Translations under genes and position numbers: made by a program
Part shown: in pieces, positions 55,726 to 64,000 of the stretch
Position numbering within the stretch: the first letter of the stretch is position 1
Layout: each line of letters starts with the position of its first letter
Assembly (NCBI GenBank): GCA_002633025.1
Contig: NMRB01000244.1
Coordinates: 307,766 to 371,765, forward strand
Source of the DNA: Notospermus geniculatus
Taxonomy: Eukaryota; Nemertea; Pilidiophora; Heteronemertea; Lineidae
DNA length: 64,000 nt
Direction of reading: 5' to 3'
The notes under the pieces: model-generated
What the model saw: the letters and a program-made list of their open reading frames with translations, nothing else
Database searches by the model: none
What the model was told of the DNA's origin: nothing

Positions 55726-56163
55726 CCAAGGGCCAATAAACGGTAGGGGAAGACGGGGCTCAGTGGATCAATGAGGACCCACACCCACTGCCTCAATAGT
55801 CTGGTTCCCTGACCTGGCGTATCGTGGCGCTGACTGAATGCGATACAGTGTATCGCAATATCAGTTAACGCCACGATACGGCAGGTTATGGAACCTGACT
55901 ACTGCCTCAATAGGTGTCACTAGTGGTTAAACCTATTGAATTGAAAGGTCCTCATCAATTTCCCACAAAAAAGGCGTGCTGCCCTCCATCATAGTTATGA
56001 TTCCCATTGGCAAAGTGAATCATTGGCTATCAGTTTCCAAATATCGATGATATCCGACTTAATTTTTAGCCCTATCCTCATTGACATGATTGACTTTGGA
56101 GTAATCAATGAAAATAAGATTTGTGATCTCACTGTACCCCGTCCTCCCCTACTTGGGCCCAAA
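55726..56163. mobile_element. GGTAGGGGAAGACGGGG MITE carrying an insertion
   Basis: GGTAGGGGAAGACGGGGCTC (55742) pairs with the inverse of the stretch ending CCCCGTCCTCCCCTACTTGG (about 56156). The inner part 55901-55990 is shared with 12409-12540. Outer boundaries are approximate. Confidence 0.62.
55787..55913. mobile_element. 101-bp palindrome with 13-bp direct repeats
   Basis: ACTGCCTCAATAG lies at 55787-55799 and 55901-55913. The palindrome between (GGTTCCCTGACCTGGCGTAT and GATACGGCAGGTTATGGAAC) has a CGATACAGTGTATCG centre. The 12.5-kb copy has a single ACTGCCTCAATAGGTGTC, proving insertion. Confidence 0.85.
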
Positions 56164-56885
56164 CCACCCGGATGAGTACGGCGGATAGGTAACGCAGTGT
56201 TTACAGTGTCCAAAACTATGCCCTCATCATCATTGTGCATTGTTTCCCATCACACAAATCATGCATACAGTAAACATTACATTTTATGAGCCAACTTCAT
56301 ACTTAATTCCAAGGCCCCCATAATATTATTGAAAGACGAGTGACTGATTATCTCGGATGTTGTCACTATTTACCCAACTAACGCAAGCATGTGGCAATAA
56401 TGATGGTTTGATTATTCCACACGAATCAACCCCAATAATTACGTGCCCTCTCCCTGACTAGTCCTACTATCAGAAATGTTTCTTCGTCCTCGTCCCGGAC
56501 CTGTCCATCGTGGTCGGTTTTGAAGGGCTGATCCAGGAATTTCAGCAGTGGGGGAGCTGATCGAACACCTGGGAGTCTAATCCCCTTGAGCAGTTGTCTC
56601 ACAGGAAAGGGTCATCCTCGCACCAAAGGTCTTACCAACCCCACCTCTTTGCACTTCTTTCTCACCCTGGCGACTTTCATGCCATATTCACGGAGTGCGA
56701 GCGGAGCATTGGATTCCGCCGGCGGGTGTAAATTTTTTCGAGTCGCTGACAAACTCGGTGAATTTTTCAATTTTCCTGAATTCGCTTCGTCTCAAAATTA
56801 TTCTCACCGATTATCTAGAATTGCATGATACCCTTGCCAGCACATATTCACAGGATGCATATGGCCAGAGGATGGCATAAGGGGT
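56164..56885. other. Unassigned DNA
   Basis: Nothing recognised beyond short frames. Confidence 0.45.
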
Positions 56886-57009
56886 AAAAACTACTCTAAA
56901 CCGCCACTTACCTGTCTCATCCCTAAACTCGGAAAAAAATGACTAAATCCTAAGTTGAAGATAATGGGGGTGGGGGTGGGGTCAGAAACAGTAATGTCAT
57001 GTCCACTTT

Positions 57010-57626
57010 CACTGGTGGACAAAAATATTAGGACACTTCCCAAATTCTAAGTCATTTTCCTCTTTTTCCTTCCTTTTGTCTCTAACCACTGGTTATTTTT
57101 CTTATTAATCAGAAAATTTTTACCTTGGCAAGTGGGTTATATAATCCCATGAGATTACCCATGCCACAGGCTATTGACATGGAGTTGCTGATATATGAAT
57201 AACAAAGACAATCATGATGTGCTTCGTCCATTCTTGTTACCTCCAATAGCTTTAGCCATTGAATTTGAGAGGTTTGAACGGCACCCATCATAATTATCGT
57301 TGTTATTCATACTGTATATCAGCAACCCCTTGTCAATAACCTTTGGCATAGACAAACTCATGGGATTATACATTATAACCCACTTGCCAAGGTAAAAATG
57401 TTCCCACCAATTAGAAAAATAATTAGTTGTCAGAGACAGAAGGAAGGAAAAAGAGGAAAAAGACAATGGCCCGTATTCTAGAAGCCTCCTTAACTCAAAG
57501 GTCCACTTTAAGCTTTTGTTTTCTGCCCTGCAAACAATAGCTAAAGGCAAACCTTAGAGTTAAGGAGGCTTCTAGAATACGGCCCTTAGAATTTTGAAAG
57601 TGTCCTAATATTTCTGTCCACCAATG
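57010..57626. mobile_element. Tc1/mariner-like foldback
   Basis: CACTGGTGGACAAAAATATT AGGACACTT at 57010, and an inverse end at 57598-57626 reading CATTGGTGGACAGAAATATT when complemented. Arms of about 200 bp include TTACCTTGGCAAGTGGGTTA and TTTTTCCTTCCTTTTGTC. The empty site at 28 kb (CCACTTACTTG) shows insertion at TA; the left copy now reads TT. End sequence and TA target suggest Tc1/mariner. No transposase. Confidence 0.88.
57468..57585. mobile_element. GGCCCGTATTCTAGAA MITE, intact copy inside the mariner-like arm
   Basis: GGCCCGTATTCTAGAAGCCT to the inverse TTCTAGAATACGGCCC, inserted in the right arm of the mariner-like foldback. It splits AGACAAT from TTAGAATTTTGAAAG; the left arm has the continuous counterpart CAAATTCTAAGTCATTTT. 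It preserves the unoccupied CCACTTTAAGC site used in the 43-kb copy. Confidence 0.95.
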
Positions 57627-57735
57627 TACTTGTCCCACTCCGGAGCCTGGCAAAGAATGACAGCGTGCAATATCTTACTTAGTTTGGTCATTTTTTTCCG
57701 AGTTCAGGAATGGACGGGTAAGTGGCAGTTTACAG

Positions 57736-57907
57736 TATGCCCCCCCCCTCCACTTAAGGATCACCTCCAGGTCATTCTCAACATCCCTGTGAAAATGGTG
57801 CCATTTCGATCAGAAACCACGGAGGATTTATTTGAAGGAAACCAAGTAGGGCATGCTCCCACCTTGAAAAACCCATGACTCATACAAGTTTATATCAAGT
57901 GGATTAC
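57736..57907. other. Unassigned DNA
   Basis: C8 run at 57741; nothing else recognised. Confidence 0.4.
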
Positions 57908-58576
57908 TTAACTAACATTGTTCATCGCTGTAATTTTCGCAGCCATAAATAACGCCTACGTTGTGGAACGCTCTCCGATTCCTTAGGCCCCTATAACATA
58001 GAAGTATACGGTATACGAAAACGCCGGTTAACAATGGCTTCACGGTCTTGAACCCTCGCAAAGCCTTTGTTAACCGGCGTTTTCGTATACCGTATACTTC
58101 TATGTAACAGGGGCCTTAAGGCTGAGTTCACATAGAGGTATACAGTATATGAACACGCTGGCGAAGAAATGTTTCATGGTCATGAACCTTTATTAGGCCA
58201 TTGTTTGCGAGCGTTTCCGTATACCGTATACTTCTATGTGAACTTAGCCTTAGGCCGGGTTTACATAGATAGAGGTATACGGTATACGGACACGCTGGCG
58301 AACAAAGGTCTAATAAAGGGCAAATGTTCATGACCATGAAATCTTTGTTCGCCAGCGTGTCCGTATACCGTATACCTCTATGTAAACTTGGCCATATGCC
58401 GGGTTTGCGTAGATTTATGCGGTATACGGATCCGCCGGCGAACAATGGCGTGATAAAGGGTTCATGACCATGAAACTTTTGTTCGCCAGCATGTTCGTAT
58501 ACTGTATACCTCTATGTAAACTCGGTCTTACTTCATCGAGTGTCTCCCTTTCTAGTATATTATGAGCTTTGGGTGG
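57908..58576 (+). repeat. 669-bp duplication, copy 1
   Basis: Begins TTAACTAACATTGTTCATCG and ends ATGAGCTTTGGGTGG. I count three substitutions relative to 58720-59388 (offset exactly 812). An N at 58577 sits directly at its right boundary. Confidence 0.97.
57984..58530. mobile_element. Row of four GTATAC-family MITEs (copy 1)
   Basis: Elements at about 57984-58117, 58117-58252, 58252-58394 and 58395-58530 each start TAGGC/TAAGGC/TATGCC, followed by TAYATAGARGTATACRGTAT. Their loops vary but three contain CATGACCATGAA or GTTCATGG-type sequence. Adjacent elements share terminal TTAAGGC-like bases, as if each inserted into the end of the last. Confidence 0.9.
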
Positions 58577-58719
58577 NCGTTAGACTGGTGCCCGGTCCAA
58601 TGCAACTCACTCACGATATTCACGTCAGTACATATCACCGACAATAGGTGGCAGCACCGCAGGCTCGCGTGGATAGAGAACCAGTGAGTGAGTGTTTACA
58701 ACTTGGACGTCCAGCTCCT
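58577..58719. other. 143-bp spacer between the duplicates
   Basis: Starts with the N at 58577. Contains GAGTTGCATTGG-type unique sequence; no recognised feature. Confidence 0.6.
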
Positions 58720-59388
58720 TTAACTAACATTGTTCATCGCTGTAATTTTTGCAGCCATAAATAACGCCTACGTTGTGGAACGCTCTCCGATTCCTTAGGC
58801 CCCTATAACATAGAAGTATACGGTATACGAAAACGCCGGTTAACAATGGCTTCACGATCTTGAACCCTCGCAAAGCCTTTGTTAACCGGCGTTTTCGTAT
58901 ACCGTATACTTCTATGTAACAGTGGCCTTAAGGCTGAGTTCACATAGAGGTATACAGTATATGAACACGCTGGCGAAGAAATGTTTCATGGTCATGAACC
59001 TTTATTAGGCCATTGTTTGCGAGCGTTTCCGTATACCGTATACTTCTATGTGAACTTAGCCTTAGGCCGGGTTTACATAGATAGAGGTATACGGTATACG
59101 GACACGCTGGCGAACAAAGGTCTAATAAAGGGCAAATGTTCATGACCATGAAATCTTTGTTCGCCAGCGTGTCCGTATACCGTATACCTCTATGTAAACT
59201 TGGCCATATGCCGGGTTTGCGTAGATTTATGCGGTATACGGATCCGCCGGCGAACAATGGCGTGATAAAGGGTTCATGACCATGAAACTTTTGTTCGCCA
59301 GCATGTTCGTATACTGTATACCTCTATGTAAACTCGGTCTTACTTCATCGAGTGTCTCCCTTTCTAGTATATTATGAGCTTTGGGTGG
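58720..59388 (+). repeat. 669-bp duplication, copy 2
   Basis: Same content as 57908-58576, including the four GTATAC-family palindromes (58796-59342). Continues into different sequence (AATTATTACCAG) after GGGTGG. Confidence 0.97.
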
Positions 59389-59607
59389 AATTATTACCAG
59401 GCAAGTCGAAGTCAAATAGGCTGGGAGCGCCAGGTGATCTTACAAGATTCAGAGAATAGCACTCCCTGAACGGCACTTTCCACGTTCTTGGCAAATTTAA
59501 CAGTAGGCCATCACTATAGTAGATATAAGTTGCGAACTCCAGTGAGGCGGAAGTTCTATGGTCTGGGGCTATTGATATGTACAGTCATTTAGAAACTTTA
59601 TCTCTAC

Positions 59608-60166
59608 CCATAACCTTCCATAACTTTTTTATAAATTGAAGAAATTTGATGCGGTTTTCATGCGTATGAAACTTCAATCTATTCTCCATCTTCAACACTC
59701 AAATTACACCATGCAGCATTTCTCTGATGTTATGTAATCGGCCATTTAATAAACCCCATAAAAATCGAAATGTTTGTTTCGCCAATTTTTATGAAGTTTT
59801 TCCATTGTGGATGAAAGACGAGCACTTTCTAAAACATTTGGTTGTCGTTCGGGCTAACTCATTTCGTGAAAAATCTCAAAATATCAACAATTTGATAATC
59901 TCAAATACATGTATCTCAGCAACGCGTTGATGGATTTCACAGAAACTACAACCAAGTGGCTTGGAAAGTGCTACTCTTTCATCCACAAGGGAAAAACTCC
60001 GTAAAAATAGCGAAATAAAAATATTGATACTTTATGGGGTTTTATGCGCGGTGAAGAGTAATTTGAGTATGGAAGATAGACAAAAGATTGAAGTTTAGCA
60101 GGGCGAAAATCCGCATCAAATTTTCTCAATTTATGAAAAAGTTTATCGAAGGTTTTAGGCGGACAT
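59608..60166. mobile_element. ~560-bp foldback
   Basis: CCCATAACCTTCCATAACTT, GAAGAAATTTGATGCGGTTT and CCATTGTGGATGAAAGACGA on the left face inverse sequence on the right (TCGAAGGTTTTAGG, CCGCATCAAATTTTCTCAAT, TCTTTCATCCACAAGG). The arms are visibly diverged, so it is old. Confidence 0.86.
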
Positions 60167-61453
60167 AAGCATTTGCCAATGACTCCACATAAGCAGCTGC
60201 AGCTATGTGAAGATCTACATCAACTCAGATGACACCTTTGCGACTGACACATGCTGACCTTGACTGAGAGTCGTCCTGATCGCCGAGGTCAAAGTGAATA
60301 GAAATAATCACCAGTTCGAGACTGAAGTTTTGCCAGGGTGCGTGTCATTAAAGGATGTGTCCTCCTGGCAGAGATGTCCGCCAACTAGAGGGAGCTTCAA
60401 ATGTCACTACACTTGATGCCGATATGAAAAAAGAGGAAGACGTAACATTTAACATTATGAATAGTTTATTTAACCTTTACATCTGCTAGCCGTAGCACTC
60501 AACAATACTTGCCGCACGTACACAAACATACACAAAACGAGTGGTAAAATTGACCTAGGGCAAATCTACCATTTCATTACAGATTTAAACCAATACACGT
60601 GATGAAAATATTCATTTTTTTCCTACAAATACATGTAATTATAACCTCGTATGAAAGAAACGTTCTAAACAATACATGGAAGTTCAAAGAATGAGTTTGC
60701 TATGTAGTTTAACTCTTTGAGCGCTGAGGATAGAGTGAGGATATTTCGATTAGTAGAGCACAATATTGAAGAAAAGTAAGGTTGCCTGTGAGGATACAAA
60801 TCATTTACGCGATAAATAAAAATATGCATCTTCAACATCTAACGCCGGAACTGTTCAGAATATAACAGCAAAATGACCATCGTGATATCCTCACTCAATC
60901 GTTTAGGATATGACTCTTGCGCGCTGAGATCACCAAAATAGAAACAAAGTCCAATCAATTGTAAGAATACCGGTACATGTATATGGCGAAATAATTCGAC
61001 TACACCGATACCGAACGAAAACTGATACTTCGAATTCATAGTAGCTCATCGTATCAATTGATGTCAAACTCGTGAGATTCGACGGGAGAGAAGTCTAACT
61101 GTATACACTTACTGCAGGTAGAGTTTGACTTTGACGTTTTAGTGGGATCAATGGGTTTCTCATTTAGCTTACTTTTCATTCGATCATCAGCAGATTCCAT
61201 AATTTGTAAAATCGATATATCAATCTTATCTTAACCAAAATGTGTAAGGCTCGCTTATTTTAACTTATCAGTTGTTGGGACACCTATAATGAAGATTACG
61301 TTGTGATTTGCAACAAGACACTGTTTTAGCAGCACTGTACTACACGATTTACAACTATAAAATCTGAAACTGTTAGTTGTACCAGAGAAGTTTTGAAGAG
61401 GATTAAAACCTCCATGGTTGTACATGTACATGTATGTCGTAATCCGGCTTATA
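60167..61453. other. Unassigned DNA
   Basis: No repeat recognised; TACATGTACATGTA at 61421. Confidence 0.45.
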
Positions 61454-61807
61454 TCATTCTTTTGCGGTACATGATGCCCAGGAAATTAATGGCCGCCAAT
61501 GACGGAAGAAATGAAATAAGCAGAGTTGTAAACGAATAGCCTTGTCAAAGGAATATACTACAACTATAGCAACTTCAGAGATAAAAGGTTTCGTCGCAGT
61601 CCAACTGTGTGTAGGAAGAAACGACCTAGGTCTGTAATATTGGGCAAACTTCTGCATAGTATCGTTACGACCGGCTGGAAGAAACGATAATGCATGAATC
61701 AATTTGAGTAAGGCATTCATCTCATTAATGTGAGTTGCTGACGAAACGTTCAAATCGTCAACCACGGTGGCTTTCGCTCTGTTTTGTCGAGAATATGAAT
61801 TCCTCAT
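61454..61807 (-). CDS. Unrecognised 117-codon frame
   Basis: Minus-strand frame with coding-like codons (GAC GAT TTG AAC GTT TCG; AAC GAT ACT ATG CAG AAG TTT GCC). The N-terminal half is polar; residues about 70-112 are hydrophobic with aromatic residues (SEVAIVVVYSF, CLFHFFRHW), so a membrane protein is conceivable. No family recognised. A second minus-strand frame lies 250 bp upstream at 62059-62262. Confidence 0.2.
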   Translation of the reverse strand: MRNSYSRQNRAKATVVDDLNVSSATHINEMNALLKLIHALSFLPAGRNDTMQKFAQYYRPRSFLPTHSWTATKPFISEVAIVVVYSFDKAIRLQLCLFHFFRHWRPLISWASCTAKE

Positions 61808-62058
61808 TTTTCTATGTCATTGGGAAGTGATAATCACGCATTACAACACTATGTATGTACATGTACTCTGGCAAATAATGATATTCGGAATCCTAAGTAT
61901 CTGGTTTCTTCATATCGGTGAAAATGTGACCACCAACATAATACGATATAAAAAATACCGTCCCGTGGTATGGTTGTCAAGTTCACAATTTGGTGGCCAC
62001 AGTCAGATTAAAGGATTTCAGACACACTTCTTCATTGTGACATTTCATAAAGACAAGT

Positions 62059-62262
62059 TCAATAGGCAAGAAATGTCACAAAAACATGATCTGTCCTAGC
62101 TGTCAGTAGGTTTACCATTTCTGGTTTGACAAAATATTCTGCGATCGTGTAAGCACCTTGACACATCATCATATCCTGCACTAGTTCTAGGTATGATTTA
62201 CAACCAGTCAAATCCTGCAACCAAAATGTTTGCAGAGTACACCATCCCAAATTATGCTCCAT
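62059..62262 (-). CDS. Unrecognised 68-codon frame beside a MITE
   Basis: From the ATG at 62262 the product begins MEHNLGWCTLQTFWLQDLTG. Codon choice is plausible, and a possible donor (ATGGTAAAC) lies near 62110. The MITE at 62272 begins only 10 bp upstream of the ATG, so if this is a real 5' exon the MITE would be in its leader or promoter. Could be chance. Confidence 0.15.
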   Translation of the reverse strand: MEHNLGWCTLQTFWLQDLTGCKSYLELVQDMMMCQGAYTIAEYFVKPEMVNLLTARTDHVFVTFLAY

Positions 62263-62271
62263 TTTCACAGT

Positions 62272-62420
62272 GGGCCGTATGCACCAAACGAAGATTATCT
62301 TGAACTCAGGTTGAGCCACAACTTTTCCGTTGTCACATCATGCCCTGGCAAACCTGAACAACTGAAAAGTTGTGGCTCCTGAACCTGAGTTCAAGATAAT
62401 TCGTTTGGTGCATATGGCCC
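62272..62420. mobile_element. GGGCCGTATGCACCAAACG MITE
   Basis: GGGCCGTATGCACCAAACGA, then ATTATCTTGAACTCAGGTT and GAGCCACAACTTTTC, with the inverse arm ending TTTGGTGCATATGGCCC. About 149 bp; ends resemble the GGGCCGTATTCTAG family for 9-10 bp only. Confidence 0.92.
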
Positions 62421-63555
62421 TTAAAGAATATAACCAGGACTGTGGAATACATAAAATAGACACTAGCTAGATGATCGAGAAAGCCCACGGACGATTATCT
62501 ATCTATGCTTGGATCATCTTCTATCAAACATGTCAAATCTTGGCTGTTAATATGGAAATTATAGATATCCTGAATCCTGTCAGCGGTTATAGAGGGAAGC
62601 CGTACAGATTTTCTCTTCAATCCATAAGGCTCTACTCATGTTTAAGATCAATCAGAAATTGCCAAATATTTGAGGCCAACTTTTCTTTTTCTTGGATTTT
62701 TCAACGTTACTTGGTATAACGAAAGTGTTCACACGGGGAAGTATGTACAACATGATTAACTTTAGAGTTAGTGTACAAAACCAGCCGCAAATACGTGTAT
62801 AAACCATGTCTCAGAGAAAAGGAGAGAACAGCAATAGACTACGAATTGCACGGAAAAATAGATCAACAAGGCAAGAAATGTAAAAGATGATTGTACAGAG
62901 CAATGCGAGATCCACTAAGAATATAGCGCTTATGTCAAAAAACATCAAAATATTCAAAATACCTCTGGAAGATAGGAGTGCATTTGTCGTCTTTGTTTAC
63001 GATTGATGTGAATCTCACCCATGCAATCGACTAGCTTTTGGTGTACATCACTGAATGAGTCTTGCAACTTGAACTAATGAAAGAGCCTTTGGCATTTTTT
63101 GGAAGTGGTCAATTTATGGCCACGGTAATGACACGGATTCCGAGACGGAAATTCGCTAGATCTTTGCAGGCAAGTTATTCTTGTTCTTATTGTATAGACT
63201 GTCGCCGTAAAGGCCATGTAAAACCATACATGTGGGTCTCATCCTTATCATTGAGAAAATGATGTCAGATCTCTTTAAGTTAGGTAAGGGGTCATCTCTA
63301 CCTTCGAGACGAAGGCAAAAGCTTTTTGAGTGAGAGCGTCATAATGGTGTTCATTGTCTCCATAAAAAAGCTGTGCCTACTTGTGTATGAGTTTACATCT
63401 AAACACAGACAGTGTTCTTGATATAAAGCCTTTTATTTTACCTTATACGTTTAAGGTAATTGCTACGGCCATTGAGAGACAACAAATAGTGGCGTTTTCG
63501 CTTATGGCAGGGTGGGCTGGACATAATTCTGGATTAGTACCCATATTAAATCAAA
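62421..63555. other. Unassigned DNA
   Basis: Frames up to 82 codons, none recognised; no repeat seen. Confidence 0.45.
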
Positions 63556-63735
63556 CGAATTAATGTCTACATTAAATCGACCAATAGAATTTGACTTTTA
63601 TATTTGGACATATATGCGATTTAATGTCCACATTAAACCGACTTGATACCATGCCATTAAACGATTTAATACCACCATTAAGTCGATTTCATACCATCAT
63701 GAAATCGATTTAATACAACCACTAAATCAAGTTAC
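63556..63735. repeat. ATTAAATCGATTTAAT satellite
   Basis: Degenerate ~25-30-bp units alternating ATTAAATCGA and TCGATTTAAT with ACCACCATTAA or ATACCAT spacers. An inverse-orientation block (GGTGGTATTAAATCGA) follows at 63975-63990, suggesting a larger palindrome cut by the window edge. Confidence 0.82.
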
Positions 63736-63764
63736 TACTTCCGCCGATAGCTACACAATCTGCA

Positions 63765-63905
63765 AATCAGAGGAGACTTTTTATGCGGACATTAATTCCA
63801 TTTTATGTCTATATTAATTCGAATCCATGGACATCCGACATAAAATGGAATTTTAATTCCATTTTATGTCAGATGTCTGTCCGCATAAAAAAATCTCCTC
63901 TGATT
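63765..63905. mobile_element. AATCAGAGGAGA palindrome with perfect inner hairpin
   Basis: AATCAGAGGAGACTTTTTAT then GCGGACAT pairs with ATGTCTGTCCGCATAAAAAA then ATCTCCTCTGATT. Inside, GACATAAAATGGAATT/AATTCCATTTTATGTC (63838-63871) is a perfect hairpin with a 2-base loop. A third ATTCCATTTTATGTC copy lies at 63798. Confidence 0.88.
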
Positions 63906-64000
63906 AGTAGATTGTATATTATCAAGGTGTGTGTGTGTGNTGTGGGGGGGGGGCGGCGGATTAAATTGATTTGATGGTGGTATTAAATCGAGTTTTATTG

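Larger units (their letters stand above)
56889..57735. mobile_element. CTGTCCCATTCCTGAACTCG MITE, copy holding two nested elements
   Basis: Left ACTCTAAACCGCCACTTACC then CTAAACTCGGAAAAAAATGA. The right inverse GTCATTTTTTTCCGAGTTCA ends at GTAAGTGGCAGTTTACAGT. Without its insert it is about 230 bp, like the uninterrupted copy at 28078-28300. Confidence 0.87.

Noticed and set aside
58128-59257. Two identical 105-codon minus-strand frames
   Set aside because: Both are inside the duplicated GTATAC palindromes; identity reflects DNA duplication, not protein constraint.

Overview
This window looks like gene-poor, repeat-rich nuclear DNA from a eukaryote, most likely a marine invertebrate. The reasons are: no open frame longer than about 180 codons on either strand, no operon-like packing, no intact tRNA or rRNA gene, a LINE 3' end, tRNA-derived SINEs, compound microsatellites, sequencing-gap Ns, and dozens of short palindromic DNA transposons. 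The palindrome TACATGTA and the string AGGCCTA recur throughout. I associate that pairing with deuterostomes such as echinoderms, hemichordates or amphioxus, but this is inference and the species is not identified.

The dominant content is non-autonomous DNA transposons (MITEs and larger foldbacks). I could delimit more than forty, from about 100 to about 950 bp. Most are near-perfect inverted repeats with a short loop. Several have diagnostic target-site duplications: a 9-bp one (40741-41695), a 10-11-bp one (15236-15629), TTAA (43119-43496), and a 14-bp one for a tRNA-headed SINE (32220-32499). Many ends fall into two recurring codes, TAGGGAG... and TTAAGGC/TAAAGCC..., each attached to unrelated palindromic interiors.

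Layout. 0-3.2 kb: long-TIR element holding a tRNA-like SINE, an unrecognised 148-codon frame, a palindrome inside a palindrome, and three adjacent MITEs. 3.2-10.3 kb: mostly unassigned, with SINE pieces near 6 kb, a ~670-bp foldback at 7.75-8.42 kb and a GCGACTG-rich MITE. 10.3-23 kb: sparse, with a Mutator-like MITE at 15.2 kb, a LINE 3' end at 18.3 kb and a 330-bp ATT/ATCATTACT microsatellite at 21.8 kb. 23-33.5 kb: duplicated TGACGTCA-bearing blocks around a 127-N gap, a 28-bp minisatellite, a complex repeat at 28 kb, a complete SINE at 32.2 kb and a tandem repeat. 35.5-37.8 kb: TACG-rich palindromes, one MITE split by three others, and GC-rich foldbacks. 39.5-43.6 kb: a dense transposon cluster plus a satellite of mini-hairpins. 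46.5-49.5 kb and 52-54 kb: further MITEs. 55.7-60.2 kb: a three-level nest, a near-identical 669-bp duplication and a ~560-bp foldback. 61.4-62.4 kb: two unrecognised minus-strand frames beside a MITE. 63.5-64 kb: a palindromic satellite running off the window.

No protein-coding gene can be named. A handful of frames with coding-like codon choice are listed at low confidence. The main biological content is the nested record of transposition. In several cases the window also contains an uninterrupted copy of the host repeat, so the insertion point can be read directly. An unusual share of insertions lie at or near the centre of symmetry of a resident palindrome.
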